Shown piece after piece: positions 22,107 to 32,714 of a DNA stretch of 64,000 bases (its first letter is position 1; the number at the start of each line of letters is the position of its first letter). Source of the DNA: Acanthosepion lycidas (lineage: Eukaryota > Mollusca > Cephalopoda > Sepiida > Sepiidae); contig OZ010613.1 of the NCBI GenBank assembly GCA_963932145.1, forward strand, positions 38,226,976 through 38,290,975. Reading direction: 5' to 3'. The position numbers and the translations under genes were made by a program. Under the pieces are notes generated by a model. It did no database searches, was not told the origin of the DNA, and saw nothing but the letters and a program-made list of their open reading frames with translations.

Positions 22107-22643
22107 ACTCTTCTGCAAATTAATTGAAAGAAAACGAATAATTCCTTTAATTACATTTTTTTTTTCGTATTTTTCCAATGAAACATGACCCATTGCACAT
22201 GTTAGTACTTCGTGTGTCCATTCCACGAAGTCGTTCCTTGCAGATAGATAACAGATTCTCGATTGGATTTAAATCAGGAGAGTTTCTGGGCCAGTTTATA
22301 GTATTTTGATTTGCTCACTGGTAAGGCTTACCAGTGTGTTCGTGCAGTGTAACAATTTTCGTACGCTTCCTTAGAGTAACGTCCATTGCAGACAATGGCC
22401 GTAGGACAACTAATCGACAGTGGAGACAGTAGTATCTGGGCGTGATGAAAATCTGATGCAGTCACGGATGAAAGCTAAACACATTTCATCACACATATTA
22501 CTGCACACCACTGCAAATGACCTAACCTGAAGAAAAAATAGAAATCGATTACACCCTGTCACCCCAGTGCGTCTAAAACTGACCGTATGGTGAAAGAAAG
22601 AAAACTAAAGGGATTGTATCAATTAATTTGCACAAGGGTGTAT
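22107..22643. mobile_element. Tc1-like MITE (copy 2)
   Basis: Ends ACACTCTTCTGCAAATTAAT and ATTAATTTGCACAAGGGTGT are inverted. The minus strand at about 22265-22295 reads an NSPDLNPIENL-like motif, so the element derives from a Tc1 transposon with most of the transposase gone. Related to 6600-7150. Confidence 0.8.
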
Positions 22644-22896
22644 TTTTTTACAAAAGTTCACGCTTAAAATAATTTGATCTTTATTTATTTGACTGGATAG
22701 AATTTTAAAAACGTATAACGTATCAGGTCAATTAGAATGGAAATAAACGCAATTAATTGATAGTCTCCAGGCAATAGTTGATGTTAAGTTATGGAGTCCC
22801 TCTTGGGGAACTTTCTCATTATCAGTGGCTTGCGAGACTAGTACTGAAAATACTGTTCGACGATATTAAGTAAGGAAGAAAAGACTCAACACTAAC

Positions 22897-23028
22897 CAGA
22901 TTAATCTTTTGGTCTTCGTCGATGATGAAGAGTTCTTCTTTTTGGATGTAGAAATCGGCAGTCATAAGAAAAGACTGCAAAGGTACAAGACCGACAATTT
23001 GAGACCCGACCACGGGCAGCTTCAGTTC
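22897..23028 (-). CDS. FTCD: FTCD exon, end of transferase domain
   Basis: 44 codons in phase 0. It encodes ELKLPVVGSQIVGLVPLQSF and then a stretch ending EELFIIDEDQKINL. Human FTCD has LPVVGSQLVGLVPL at this place. The acceptor AG is at 23029-23030 and the donor GTTAGT at 22896. Confidence 0.97.
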
Positions 23029-23219
23029 CTATATAAGAAAATACATTTATTAAGCAAGCAAATTTTTTAAGGTAATGAAGTCAAATTTAAGGACTTAATA
23101 CAATACAATGTATATCAGTCGTTCGAAGAGACTATTGTGGGGTAATAAGATCAAAGTCAGCATATGAACGAAATAAATGTAGTTTGACCAAAATGGATGT
23201 ACGTGTGGTGTTACAGTGG

Positions 23220-23345
23220 CTCGAAATGAGAAATCAAAAAGCCAATTTCAAATTCCAGCCAAGTTCGTTAAATTCACTTGGGAAAGTTATGAATCCATCT
23301 CTTCTACCCTATTTATGGGTTAAATAGTGTTGCAATTTTGGCTAA
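23220..23345 (+). mobile_element. SINE family B, degraded
   Basis: It has CAGTGGCTCGAAATGAG, CAAATTCCAGCCAAGTTCG and TTGGGAAAGTTATGAATCC, in the order of family B (40000, 51990). Confidence 0.65.
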
Positions 23346-23416
23346 TCCTCGTCACCAAAATGTCATAATTTTGGCTAATCCTCGTCACTAAAATGTAATT
23401 TTGGGAAGGTTACTGG

Positions 23417-23640
23417 ATAGAATAATCACACGAAGGTTGGTAATGAATGATAATAGTTAGGACATGAACAACACATATAAGATTCGCCAGCAGCGCATAG
23501 AAGTAGTCAACTGCTAGAAGTGAGTCAAGTGAATTCCACAATGAATCTCCAACTGCCGACCAACATACAGTATTTACTACTGTATTTATGTGAATGGGGA
23601 CATACCCATTATCGTCCGTAGGTATGCTACAACAAACAGC
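23417..23640. repeat. Unclassified 220-bp repeat, empty-site copy
   Basis: Collinear with 52500-52960: AGAATAATCACACGAAGG, AACACATATAAGATTCGCCA, then CCAACATACAGTATTTACTA. At AATCTCCAACTG it lacks the 222-bp insertion seen at 52643-52864. Confidence 0.85.
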
Positions 23641-24255
23641 GAGACAAACGAGGTTCAATAACCTTGGTTGGCGATGATTCTAGACATGGTAACTCGATAA
23701 AACCACCTAACAAGCCTGGACCACTCATGGGGACGCATCGGCCGCTGAAAACGCACAGAGACTTCAGTCGCATGAGTTGCGCATTCTGCTGCAGGCGGAG
23801 AAAGCGTTTACTTTTTTTCGGCAAAAAGGGGAAAGTAAAACAATAGATTTTAACGATTGGCGGATTGTTGTCTTAAAGTGAACAACATATTGCTGGTAAT
23901 TAACATACCCTTTTATAATAAAGTTCAGCCAATATAAGCCCCAAGAGCCATTCAAGTTAGCTTACTGAATGAGGTACGTAATAGGAGGAAGGCGGAAGTG
24001 ATGATTTTTAAGATATATAGCATATATAATGATTGACCCTAGGCTTAAAAAATTAACAGTGCAGTGTTGAGGGAAGCATCTGCAGGGGTCTGTTCCACAA
24101 AGTAGCTATTCTTGGGAAAAAGCTTTCGGGGTGACATGCCCTCATTATCATACGTAGGAAATGAGGGTGATCCATTCCTGTAAATGTAGCAGAAGAAAAC
24201 TAAGCGATTGATGATAATCTGCTCGCGTTAGGTCGTTTCCTTTTGTTGTATTTTT

Positions 24256-24435
24256 TTTTTTAATCATTTCACCCCAAACAAGGCGGTAATGCCACTAGTA
24301 TGTGTTGAGAGATTCTTGACAAAATAGGATTGTCAATTTTATTAGTCCTGACCTGGCATCTCGGCTTCAGACGCAACGTAGCTTCCCTTCAAGATAATTG
24401 TTCTGACGCACTTTCCTTGTTGGTTCACGAATTTA
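24256..24435. mobile_element. LINE family 1 fragments, inverted pair
   Basis: A short minus-strand 3' tail (24256-24300) is followed by a plus-strand internal piece (GTCCTGACCTGGCATCTCGG, then TTCACGAATTTAAGCGC). Confidence 0.6.
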
Positions 24436-24439
24436 AGCG

Positions 24440-24533
24440 CCGGTGAAAAATCGGGCAGCCGAGTTCGAATTCCAGTCGGTTCCTCGATTAACAATTCCAA
24501 ATCGTTATCCATTACACCAGCCGCACATCCAAG
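24440..24533. mobile_element. SINE family B head next to 5S-derived sequence
   Basis: The plus strand has GCCGAGTTCGAATTCCAGTC (B box of family B). Between it and the 5S part, the minus strand reads GCGGCTGGTGTAATGGATAA, an A-box-like motif. Orientation differs from copy 1 at 11632, so the order is rearranged. Confidence 0.6.
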
Positions 24534-24649
24534 CTTACAGCACCTAGTATTTCCAAGCTGTCACCCATTTAAACACTGACCAGGTTCAACGGTGCTTAAA
24601 CTTCGGTGATCGTACGACAACGTGTCCTTCAATGTGATGTGACCGTAAG
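24534..24649 (-). pseudogene. 5S rRNA-derived sequence (copy 2)
   Basis: The minus strand reads a decayed 5S: CGTACGATCACCGAAGTTTA, AGCACCGTTGAACCTGGTCA, GGAAATACTAGGTGCTGTAA. It joins GGATGTGCGGCTGG just as copy 1 joins GGATGTGCAGGTGG. It lies 61 bp from the FTCD exon at 24711. Confidence 0.85.
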
Positions 24650-24710
24650 CATGGAGTGGGCGTCATTAACGAATAAATAAACCAAGAAATTTGCTTGAAG
24701 CAAAACCAAC

Positions 24711-24848
24711 CTTGGCGTCCTTCTTGATCTCTTCAAAAACTACGTGCAGCGGAGTAACTTCATAGTCCAGTAGATTCAACGAGACTTGCGCCATATTGTA
24801 TTCCTTCAGGTACCATCCTATGCCTTGCACCTTCTTCAACCGTCCAGG
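24711..24848 (-). CDS. FTCD: FTCD exon, transferase domain ([14 protein letters not shown])
   Basis: 46 codons in phase 0. It reads [18 protein letters not shown], then [20 protein letters not shown], matching the human blocks [14 protein letters not shown] and AQVSTNLLDFEVT. The donor reads AAG|GTTGG, a weaker but acceptable GT site. Confidence 0.97.
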
Positions 24849-25433
24849 CTGAAACAAAAAGAAAAGAAAACAGAATGATTGATTAAAAAAAAAAAATCAA
24901 AACAGTAAAACTTAGCAATTATGTTATCTATGTGGACGTGATTTTTTTAAGAGGATACTATTTCTTATTTCAATAACAAAAACACGCACAGATTGTAACT
25001 TGAGATTATAAAATAAATGCAGGTGAAAGAGATTTTTTAAAATAATAATAATAATAATAATAATTGTGTGTGTGCGTGTATGTGAAGTTCTGAGCGTAAT
25101 GAAGAAAAAAAGATTTATTTTTCACAACGAATACTTATTTTGCAGCATAATCTCATCCTTTGTCAATGCACTCAATTCAGTGCTGGATATTAATAATATA
25201 GATCGAATAATGTGCATTATAATTTTCAGGAAAAAAAAAACAAGCTAGTTATTATGTATTTTATTGATACTCTCTCGTATGTAAACACTGACTCAAAACA
25301 TTATAACCCCGGCATCTGAAGAAAGCCGGGGGGGTACAATGGCCGAAATGGTTTAATGATAACAAGAGAAATGAAGACACCCGTCCGAGTAGATGAGTAT
25401 ATACAAGAAAAATAATGAATGATATCACAATAC

Positions 25434-25610
25434 CTGGTCCTTACGACCCTGTTCTCGAACATTGAGCGCTATCCGATGGGCCTGTTCCTTTGTACTCAGC
25501 AGGTTTACATTAAAAGCGATCAAATACTTCCGGGCACCGATGACTGTACCTCCCCAGGATTTGACGAAATTGGCCGGACCAAAATCCGGTTGCCAGTCGG
25601 GATCCTTAAT
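25434..25610 (-). CDS. FTCD: FTCD exon, transferase C-subdomain
   Basis: Exactly 59 codons in phase 0. Recognisable family blocks are [38 protein letters not shown] and [15 protein letters not shown], nearly the human sequence. The acceptor is CTTTCAG and the donor GTATTG. The next intron is the shortest found (585 bp). An open frame on the opposite strand at 25419-25637 is a shadow. Confidence 0.97.
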
Positions 25611-25859
25611 CTGAAAGTAGTTCAAATATATGTTTAGGCAACTAGCCGAACATGAGATTTATTAAGGATAGAAAGAAAAAAAAACTTATTCTTTCGTGCC
25701 GAGTAAAAAGGGGTATGTTTATTTGTTTGGAGGAGCAAATTTTCCGACTCACCCAGGTTTCTTAAGAACCCCATTTATTATTTATTGAGAAAAATTCCGG
25801 CTCAAGTCCTAATTATTAAAACCTCCACGTCTATTACGCATCAAATAGTTAAGTTCCAT

Positions 25860-25925
25860 ACGTGATACACGTTTGGGTGATCATGTCTCTTTTGATCCAT
25901 GACTGAGTAGGCAGAAGATTGAGTA
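25860..25925 (-). mobile_element. SINE family B, 3' fragment
   Basis: The minus strand has AAAAGAGACATGATCACCC and GTGTATCACG, the family-B 3' end. Confidence 0.6.
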
Positions 25926-26001
25926 GTTTCGCCGTGGAGGCTTGTATTTCACTAAGTCGGTCCTAAAAAGGTTCGACGTACAAAACGTTAGGAACTTGAT
26001 A

Positions 26002-26103
26002 TTAGGTTGGTGCAAAAATAATGACGTAATAATGCCGTTTTTTGACGTTAAAAAATACATCAAAAAACGACATTATTACGTCATTATTTATGCACCAACC
26101 TAA
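26002..26103. mobile_element. Mariner-type palindromic MITE, long form (copy 3)
   Basis: 102 bp with TA on both sides, hairpin as in copy 1 with a few substitutions in one arm. Confidence 0.93.
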
Positions 26104-26224
26104 TATAATAGTTAATGACCCAGCAATCTAGTTGTGGTGGCTGATACTTTAATGTCCGACATCGACTGACTCACCAACTCTGAGCTCACTGGCGACTGCT
26201 ACTACTACTACTTATTATATGTGG

Positions 26225-26450
26225 GAGAGTCTATTAACAATAGAATAGGTATGTTCCAGTATAACAATTATCTTGCCATTCTTTCTGCCAATCAAGGATA
26301 TAGAATCCTGTGTCTTGCTATTCAACATATAGGTGGAGGGAAAAGAGATGGATTCATACCTTTCCCAAGGGTATTTGCGCGTAAGTAAATGTAATGAACT
26401 CGACTGGATTTCGAACTCAGCTCTCCGATTTCCAACGCACATCTCTTAAT
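26225..26450 (-). mobile_element. SINE family B
   Basis: The minus strand starts near GGAGAGCTGAGTTCGAAATC (B box) and continues with CCCTTGGGAAAGGTATGAAT and CTGTTGAATAGCAAG-like sequence. Confidence 0.7.
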
Positions 26451-26882
26451 AGTAGCAATGACGTAAAAATAAAAATAATAAAATTTATAAAATAAAATTT
26501 ATAGTAATAAAACTAACAGAAGGGCGAATAAGGGGAGAGGAAACTCCAAACATAGAAGCCACGAATAAATAAACAAAATAACGGAAATAAAAGCAAATGC
26601 ATAGTCACTTCCGCAGATAAAAATGGAAATGGTTGTGAAGAGAACATCTAAAAAGCGAAACTGGATCATTCTTAATGGAAGCCCACAACAGCGGAATATT
26701 AACCAATTATATTAAACTTTAATATAATTAGTTAATAATTCCATTAATAATAATTATTAAAACCACAATTAACAAAATACGGGAAATAGCATGGCCTGCT
26801 TACGTCCTAACTTCCATAACACATAGAATCAGGCTCTCGATAATAAATCGATCACGCGAGCGATCGCTTTATATATCTAACA

Positions 26883-26960
26883 GGGTGCGACATTGCTTGC
26901 TGACAAGGTGTGACATTGCGCGTTGACAAGGTGTGACATTGCGCGTTGACAAGGTGTGAC
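26883..26960. repeat. 24-bp tandem repeat, three units
   Basis: The unit is AAGGTGTGACATTGC plus GCGTTGACA, three units with the first diverged. Confidence 0.9.
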
Positions 26961-27066
26961 AATACGGGTTTCTACACAAACTCTTCGGCTGTGTGATCTC
27001 TTGAAAGAGTCCTTACACTCATCAAGTTTCTATCAAGTCGGTCCTTGAAGGTCGTTGTCGAAGGCT

Positions 27067-27510
27067 AGTTAGCCCTGGATATGACGATAAACTACATCTG
27101 GCAGCAAGGCCTCTGAACGGAAGATTGAAGCTTTTGAGGAAGGTGAAACCGCCTCTTAATGGCTGTTGTTCCTACGTCCACCCTGACCCGGGGTGGTAGC
27201 ACCTGTTAGGGTGCCACTTATGGGCAAATAGTGGACCCCCAAACAAAAACAAAACCCTATGAAAGTATAAAAATACATTTTTATAGTAAAATTATCAGCA
27301 ATACATTTTTATATAAAAATATTGCCAGCAATACATGTTTATAGGAAAATGACTGACATTATATTTTTAAATCAAAATGACCAACAATAAATTTTATAGC
27401 AAAATGACTAACAACACTGTAGTGGAAGTCATACAATTGCATTCAAAATATTTACATTTCGGCATTAAATAACCCATAGAGGTGTTGATATGCCGCTAAA
27501 CAAAACCAAC
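27067..27510 (-). repeat. Minisatellite-cored repeat (copy c), with a second end at 27760-27815
   Basis: The ends are as in copy a, with core units TTATAGTAAAATTATCAGC. A second GTTTAACGGCATATCAAC end lies at about 27805, so two copies are nearly adjacent. Confidence 0.8.
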
Positions 27511-27825
27511 CATCTTATTTTCTAACACCAGAACCACTTCCAATGTATACGGCATGCCAAGAACTATGCATAATAAAATGCATACAAACAAATTGTAGCG
27601 ACTTCACTCAATTCCGTTTAAAATACTATCAGACAACCAACATGAAAGAACTGTTTCATGATATTAATCCATATAATATCCTACAATCTCTGTGCACAAA
27701 AGCTGAGTATCCCCTACCATGTATTCAACTGTGAAAGGAGAATATCATATCCCATATTTTTAAATTTCGGCATTACTTGACCCATAAAGAGTTGATATGC
27801 CGTTAAACAAACAAATCAAATCAAA

Positions 27826-28062
27826 TCGAAAGCCTTTGAGATCAATATAGGGGCCCCAGAAATCTCACTGTTCGGCCCTACACTCTATCTGGTTTATATT
27901 AACGATCTACCTCATAACAATTTCTGATTACTAGTAAATATCAATGCAAATGATGATATAGTGTTTGGGTGCACCTCCAAAAATCAAGATGACCAGAGAC
28001 TGGCAACAAATCTCTCATCTGATTAAGATCTCACAATACCAATAGAAAAAAACTCGAGAAGA
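27826..28062 (+). mobile_element. LINE family 1, RT fragment
   Basis: The plus strand reads LFGPTLYLVYINDLPHNN, then INANDDIVFGCTS where YADD-type RT motifs sit, then KNQDDQRLATNLSSD. It joins directly to the palindromic element at 28061. Confidence 0.85.
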
Positions 28063-28470
28063 GACAACTCAGTACCGCCGACTCAACACCGCTGACTGAG
28101 CGCCAGGACTACTCAAGACCGAGACAACTCAGCACCAGAAAAACATAATTTTTTTTTAATAACCAAATAAAAGTAATTTATTCATGATTAAACCCTTAAT
28201 TAGTGAATATTTTTTTACGATTTACTTTATTAAAAATAATTAAAAACAAAAAACTGGTTGATATTTTACATAATAACTTTTCAAATGACTTATTTGAAGA
28301 AAAATATTCACTAATTAAGGTTTTAATCCTTAAAAAAAAATTTTATTTGGTTATTAAAAAAGTTGTTTTTCTTGTGCTTAGCTTTTCCGTCCTGAGTTGT
28401 CGGCGGTGTTGAGTTGGCGGTGTTGAGTCGGTGGTGTTTAATTGGCGGTGTTAAGTTGTCCTGCACCCGA
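28061..28470. mobile_element. 400-bp palindromic element with ACTCAACACCG end repeats
   Basis: Left parts GACTCAACACCGC, GAGACAACTCAGCACC and CTTAATTAGTGAATATTTTT reappear as complements on the right, the last as AAAAATATTCACTAATTAAG near 28300. Near the ends lie several short ACTCAACACCGCC repeats. Superfamily unknown; half a copy is at 2130. Confidence 0.8.
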
Positions 28471-28479
28471 CAAAAATGT

Positions 28480-29325
28480 CTTGTAACTTTCAATATTTCA
28501 AAAACCGAGATAATAATTTATCATCACCGAGCTGACCCTAAATTCTCGCCAATCAGATAAATGTTTGTACTCTTAATGAAAATCCGTGTTTTGAGTGTCT
28601 ATTTGGATTGAAGCTTACTCTAGATCTCAAGTGAAAAGACGTTGTATAAATATTCTACTACTAACACCGCTCCAGAAAGTACCTGACTCCTTCTGTCATG
28701 CTCTTCTAGGCGATGGATTATTTTCAACTCTACAACCCTTCTCCTACAGACGCAATGACGCGAACCCCTTGATACTCTATCATTATTTCCGTGGAAAATG
28801 ATCTGACGAGCCACATTTCCTAGTTCTACCAGTTCAGACATGTAAACAGTGGCAAACCAACTTCTTTCCTTTCGTGTTCCATTGGTAAGAAGGAAGTTTC
28901 ATTCGGACAGCTTCTTCCTAAGAGCAGCTACTTTATGGGACAAATGCCCGCAGTAAAAGTCCAGATTCGCAGGTAAAAGTCCAGAATCGGAGCCATAAAA
29001 TACGAGACATCATTCGCATGCTTCATCAGTAATGGCTCTTTGTAGGAATTGAAAGAAATTCTAAAGAATTTAATTACTTTGTAGAATTTGTTCCTGATAG
29101 TTCGAGAAGCACTCTTGAAGCAGACGTATTGAACAAGGTTCTACAGTCTTTATTAACGGTTGATCCGGTAATATTGTACTAAATGATCACAAAATTATGA
29201 ATTAAATTCATTAAAATAATTTTGTTGACTTACATGAAACTTTAGTTCATATTCAAAGAGTAAAGAATACTGGCTTCATCCGAACCGTTTTTTCAGAGAA
29301 AAAGGAACCAACAAACATCCGCACG
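28480..29325. other. No confirmed feature
   Basis: Intronic sequence. GAGCCATTACTGATGAAGC and TTTTATGGCTC (minus strand, about 28988-29035) resemble part of a hammerhead but lack the GAAA segment. Confidence 0.35.
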
Positions 29326-29328
29326 AAT

Positions 29329-29330
<2 letters not shown>

Positions 29331-29394
<64 letters not shown>
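29331..29394. repeat. (TA)n microsatellite
   Basis: About 64 bp of pure TA, immediately left of the inverted-repeat element at 29391; another array follows at 29618-29664. Confidence 0.96.
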
Positions 29395-29397
<3 letters not shown>

Positions 29398-29533
29398 ATG
29401 AAAAACAAACCACTTTAAGGTACCATTACGATAATTTATTTCACCTAAATCCTTTTTTAAGGATTCAGGATCATCAGGTAAAACTTCCAACAACGAATTG
29501 AGAATTTAAAGTGGTTTGTTTTTCATTACATAT
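29391..29533. mobile_element. 143-bp inverted-repeat element with hammerhead motif
   Basis: ATGTAATGAAAAACAAACCA extends to a 27-bp inverted repeat with TTAAAGTGGTTTGTTTTTCA at the right. The inside holds a hammerhead-like core on the minus strand. It sits between TA arrays. Confidence 0.85.
29426..29481 (-). ncRNA. Hammerhead ribozyme candidate 2 (minimal stem III)
   Basis: Minus strand: stem I TTAC with GTAA (extended by the outer inverted repeats), core CTGATGA, stem II CCTGAATCC with GGATTTAGG (9 bp with one G-U), core GAAA, stem III ATA with TAT, cleavage base C before GTAA. The first stem II pair is U-U instead of the usual G-C. It has the same strand as FTCD, in the intron 25611-30603. 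Confidence 0.65.
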
Positions 29534-29612
29534 TAGCTCTGTCCTCACATTGAGCTCTCAGGATTTCATCCTCTTTGGATTTACCAATTCGGTTTACCAA
29601 GTTCCTTATAAC

Positions 29613-29654
<42 letters not shown>

Positions 29655-29666
<12 letters not shown>

Positions 29667-29880
29667 TGATCCTTACATCTCCAATTCGTAGCTCGCATTT
29701 TGGGCTGTTCATCTTGCTAACAATCATATATTCTGACTTCTTACAATTGATGGTCAGTTCTTTTATTCTTGTTTTCCATTACTGCCTTCTCTAGCAGTTC
29801 CAACAGTTGTTTTTCTATTCCTCCCATTAGTACCTCATGCGTACCTTATGTTATTAAGATTGTGTTCACCAGTAATAAAT
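29655..29880 (-). mobile_element. LINE family 2, RT fragment
   Basis: The minus strand reads INCKKSEYMIVSKMNSPKCE then LRIGDVRI, the segment after the RT catalytic motif, also seen at 54770-55830. Confidence 0.8.
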
Positions 29881-29975
29881 TATGGTAAGACTTCTAACTA
29901 CTTGTAAGTGAAAAGATAATATTAATAATGATGCTTGTTGCAATAATTTTTATTGAAATTTAGCTATATGCAATG

Positions 29976-30465
29976 TGACAAGCCCTGATCTGGCATCTCG
30001 TTTACAGTCGCTCTCTCACAGATAAGCCATCATATAATGATGTCTCTGTCTTTTCTACAAATACTTTTACGGTAACTGCTCTGGCGAGCTACTTTCGCTA
30101 GTTCCCAAACTGCATGAATTTAAACGTGCCACTAGGTCGGCATCTCAGTCCCACCCTTTCACTGTCGAAACTGTTAAATGTAGCAGTCTCTTCTACTCCA
30201 GTAGTTTCGTGCCTCGCACTTCCCGTCTGAGGAACTCCCTTCCCTTTACTTGCTTTCCTGATAGCTATAATCTCCAACTATTCAAATGTTATGTCAATCG
30301 ACATCTCCAGGTGGCTTAATCTATTTCCCGTCCTTCTTTTCATCCTTTCCTCTTTCTCGCCTCTTTATTCACTCCCCCCCTACCCCGCCACTCTCTGTAA
30401 CCCCTTGCGTGCTAGTGGCACTCCTGCCTTGCTTGGGGTGATAAGCTTAAAAAAATAGATAAATA
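29976..30465 (+). mobile_element. LINE family 1, end of ORF2 and 3' tail
   Basis: It includes CTGATCTGGCATCTCG, TCCCACCCTTTCACTGTCG, GCACTTCCCGTCTGAGGAAC, then CTAGTGGCACTCCTGCCTTG and an A-rich end. It is closely related to 58325-58922. Confidence 0.9.
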
Positions 30466-30603
30466 AAAGTCACCAGAGATTACAAAGCGACACAACTGCT
30501 ACGAAAGGCAGCAATTGAAATATGAATTTAATCAAGACTTCGAATAATCGTAAATAAAGCATCTCCCAAATATTTGTATTTATAATCAAGTATAAAATAT
30601 TAC

Positions 30604-30692
30604 CTTATCTGCCAGTCCCTCGTATTCTCCGGCTCTGATTGTCGACAGCAACTTTCTCGTAGGTGTACGGGCCGCCTCGCCATAGAGATAGA
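30604..30692 (-). CDS. FTCD: FTCD exon, transferase domain (VYLYGEAAR)
   Basis: It encodes VYLYGEAARTPTRKLLSTIR then AGEYEGLADK, matching the human stretch VYLYGEAAR...IRAGEYE. The 89-nt length restores phase 0 after the phase-1 exon before it. The acceptor is TTTCAG and the donor GTAATA. It lies between a 13-kb upstream intron and a 5-kb downstream intron, both full of repeats. Confidence 0.96.
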
Positions 30693-30851
30693 CTGAAATA
30701 AATAAACAAAATTCTGAATTCGAAATGTAGATATAGGGAAATGTACTGTTGGGCAGGTAATAGCAAACTTCTGTTCTGGTTCGCTATATGCTTCTGTCGG
30801 TAGAGAGATAATTCACCTGACAACAGGGAATTAACTCACTTAATTGGTTGG

Positions 30852-30925
30852 TTGGTTGTTCTTGTTTAGCGGCGTATCAACCTCTGTTAGTTATTTAATG
30901 CTGAAATTACGCAATTTTAACTTTT
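30852..30925 (+). repeat. Minisatellite-cored repeat, one end only (copy d)
   Basis: TTGTTTAGCGGCGTATCAAC and GTTAGTTATTTAATGCTG only; the rest is missing and TA arrays follow. Confidence 0.6.
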
Positions 30926-30970
30926 TTGTGGGGAGGAGGGTAATAATGGTTTTAGTGATACAAGTCTTAG

Positions 30971-30972
<2 letters not shown>

Positions 30973-31007
<35 letters not shown>

Positions 31008-31141
31008 TATATATATATATATTCATATATATATATATATTCATATACATATATATATATATATTCATATATATATATTCATATATATATATATTCATAT
31101 ATATATATTCATATATATATATATATATTCATATATATATA

Positions 31142-31179
<38 letters not shown>

Positions 31180-31181
31180 TT

Positions 31182-31251
<70 letters not shown>

Positions 31252-31345
31252 CTTTCAGGCCGGTAAATGTTGTTTAATACTGTTTATTATAAAAAGAGCA
31301 TTTACTTAAATATTTGTATCTATAAAAAGAATGTATAAACATATA

Positions 31346-31401
<56 letters not shown>

Positions 31402-31576
31402 GTTGGTGCCAAAATAATGACGTAATAATGTCGTTTTTTGACGTATTTTTAACGTCAAAAAACGACATTATTACGTCATTATTTTTGCACCAACCTAATA
31501 TATATTTATATATATATATATTCATATATATATATTTATATATATATATTCATATATATACATATATGTATATATA

Positions 31577-31640
<64 letters not shown>
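30973..31640. repeat. Long (TA)n tract with ATTCAT interruptions and (CA)n
   Basis: TA runs broken by ATTCATATAT at irregular spacing, a CA run at 31184-31212, then TA at 31339-31397 and 31499-31640. The mariner MITE at 31398 sits inside. Open frames of Ile and Tyr here are meaningless. Confidence 0.95.
31398..31498. mobile_element. Mariner-type palindromic MITE, long form (copy 4), in a TA array
   Basis: 101 bp. The target TA pairs lie within the microsatellite, so the array offered many target sites. Confidence 0.93.
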
Positions 31641-31642
<2 letters not shown>

Positions 31643-31644
31643 TT

Positions 31645-32165
31645 CAAGCATGTTTGGTTGAATAATCTAGACATATTATGGTCTATTTTTTTAAATTTTA
31701 ATCCTCTCAAATTCACTGATCAATTTCTTTTACAAAACTGTGTAAAAAAGACGCCGTAGTTTGGAATATTTTTTTTATTTTCCCAAGTACTTCGAATATC
31801 ATCCAAGATCATCTTCAGTGAATTGTTAAGACAAAAATTAATCTGAATTTTTTTTGTAAATGCGAATGAAACGCGCCCTGCTATAGTCAATTTACGTTAA
31901 GAATATGTAACTTAGTTTAAATTTTTTTTTATCGTTAATGTTTTTAAAAATACTCAACTTGCAATTCTTTTAAAAATGTTTTTAGAAGATTTTTTACAAT
32001 TTGAGCATCCCAAAACATTGCATTTATAGACATTTAAAAACCTTGTTGATATACTAATAATTAATTTATTAATTTTAGTTTCCTTTTTTCATATAGAGCA
32101 CTTTGAGAATTTTAAGTTTTCGTTTTTCTTCTTCTTTTTTTTATTTTCATGCTGGGGTATACTTG
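31645..32165. other. AT-rich sequence after a TA array
   Basis: The start (TTGAATAATCTAGACA) matches the sequence after another TA array at 36090 (TTGAATAATTTAGACA), hinting at a shared unclassified element. Nothing else was identified. Confidence 0.4.
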
Positions 32166-32179
32166 TATTGTCAATTAAT

Positions 32180-32470
32180 ATCAGCGTGGATAGAGGAATC
32201 GACGAACCGAGTTCAAATTTCGGACTTGTCTGTTGCTTTCGCTTTCACTTTCACTTTCACACTAATGCCTTTAGGAGAGACACAAATTCGTTTTTTCTAC
32301 CCCACCACTCCAGCTATTTATTAAATAGCAAGGTAGACTGGGATAGCTAGCCTTAGATGGCAACCAGTCTAAAAGAAGGGAAAGGCAACGGGACACTACT
32401 CCACTATCTTTCTCAACCATGAATGGCAATTTACAGATATTAAAGAAAAGGAATCTATAGTGAATTATAA
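32180..32470 (+). mobile_element. SINE family C
   Basis: B-box-like CGAGTTCAAATTTCG, then CTAGCCTTAGATGGCAACCA and GTCTAAAAGAAGGG, with a 3' part containing TCTCAACCATGAATGGC. A partial second copy is at 32545-32710. Confidence 0.7.
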
Positions 32471-32544
32471 TCACCTATTTTCTGACATGTCCACGATATT
32501 AAAAAAAAAACAATGGTCATAAAATGAATCCATCTGCGAGTTAA

Positions 32545-32710
32545 ATATTAGATTAGACTGAGCTCTCTAGCCTTGAATGGCAACCAGTCTAAGAGAAGGA
32601 AATTTCTTATTTCCAATTTAAAGAAGACAACGGGAAACTGTTTCATTGTTTTTCTCAACAATGTATGGAAATTTTTGATAATAAAGAAAAGGGATATGAG
32701 GAGAGCTATG
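32545..32710 (+). mobile_element. SINE family C, 3' part
   Basis: It starts at CTCTCTAGCCTTGAATGGCA and ends near GGATATGAGGAGAGCTATGA, parallel to the copy just upstream. Confidence 0.7.
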
Positions 32711-32714
32711 ATCG

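Noticed and set aside
28980-29040. Hammerhead-like CTGATGA with GAGCCAT/ATGGCTC
   Set aside because: No GAAA segment and no stem II.
30973-31661. Open frames of Ile/Tyr/His repeats, up to 140 codons
   Set aside because: Translations of TA and CA microsatellites.
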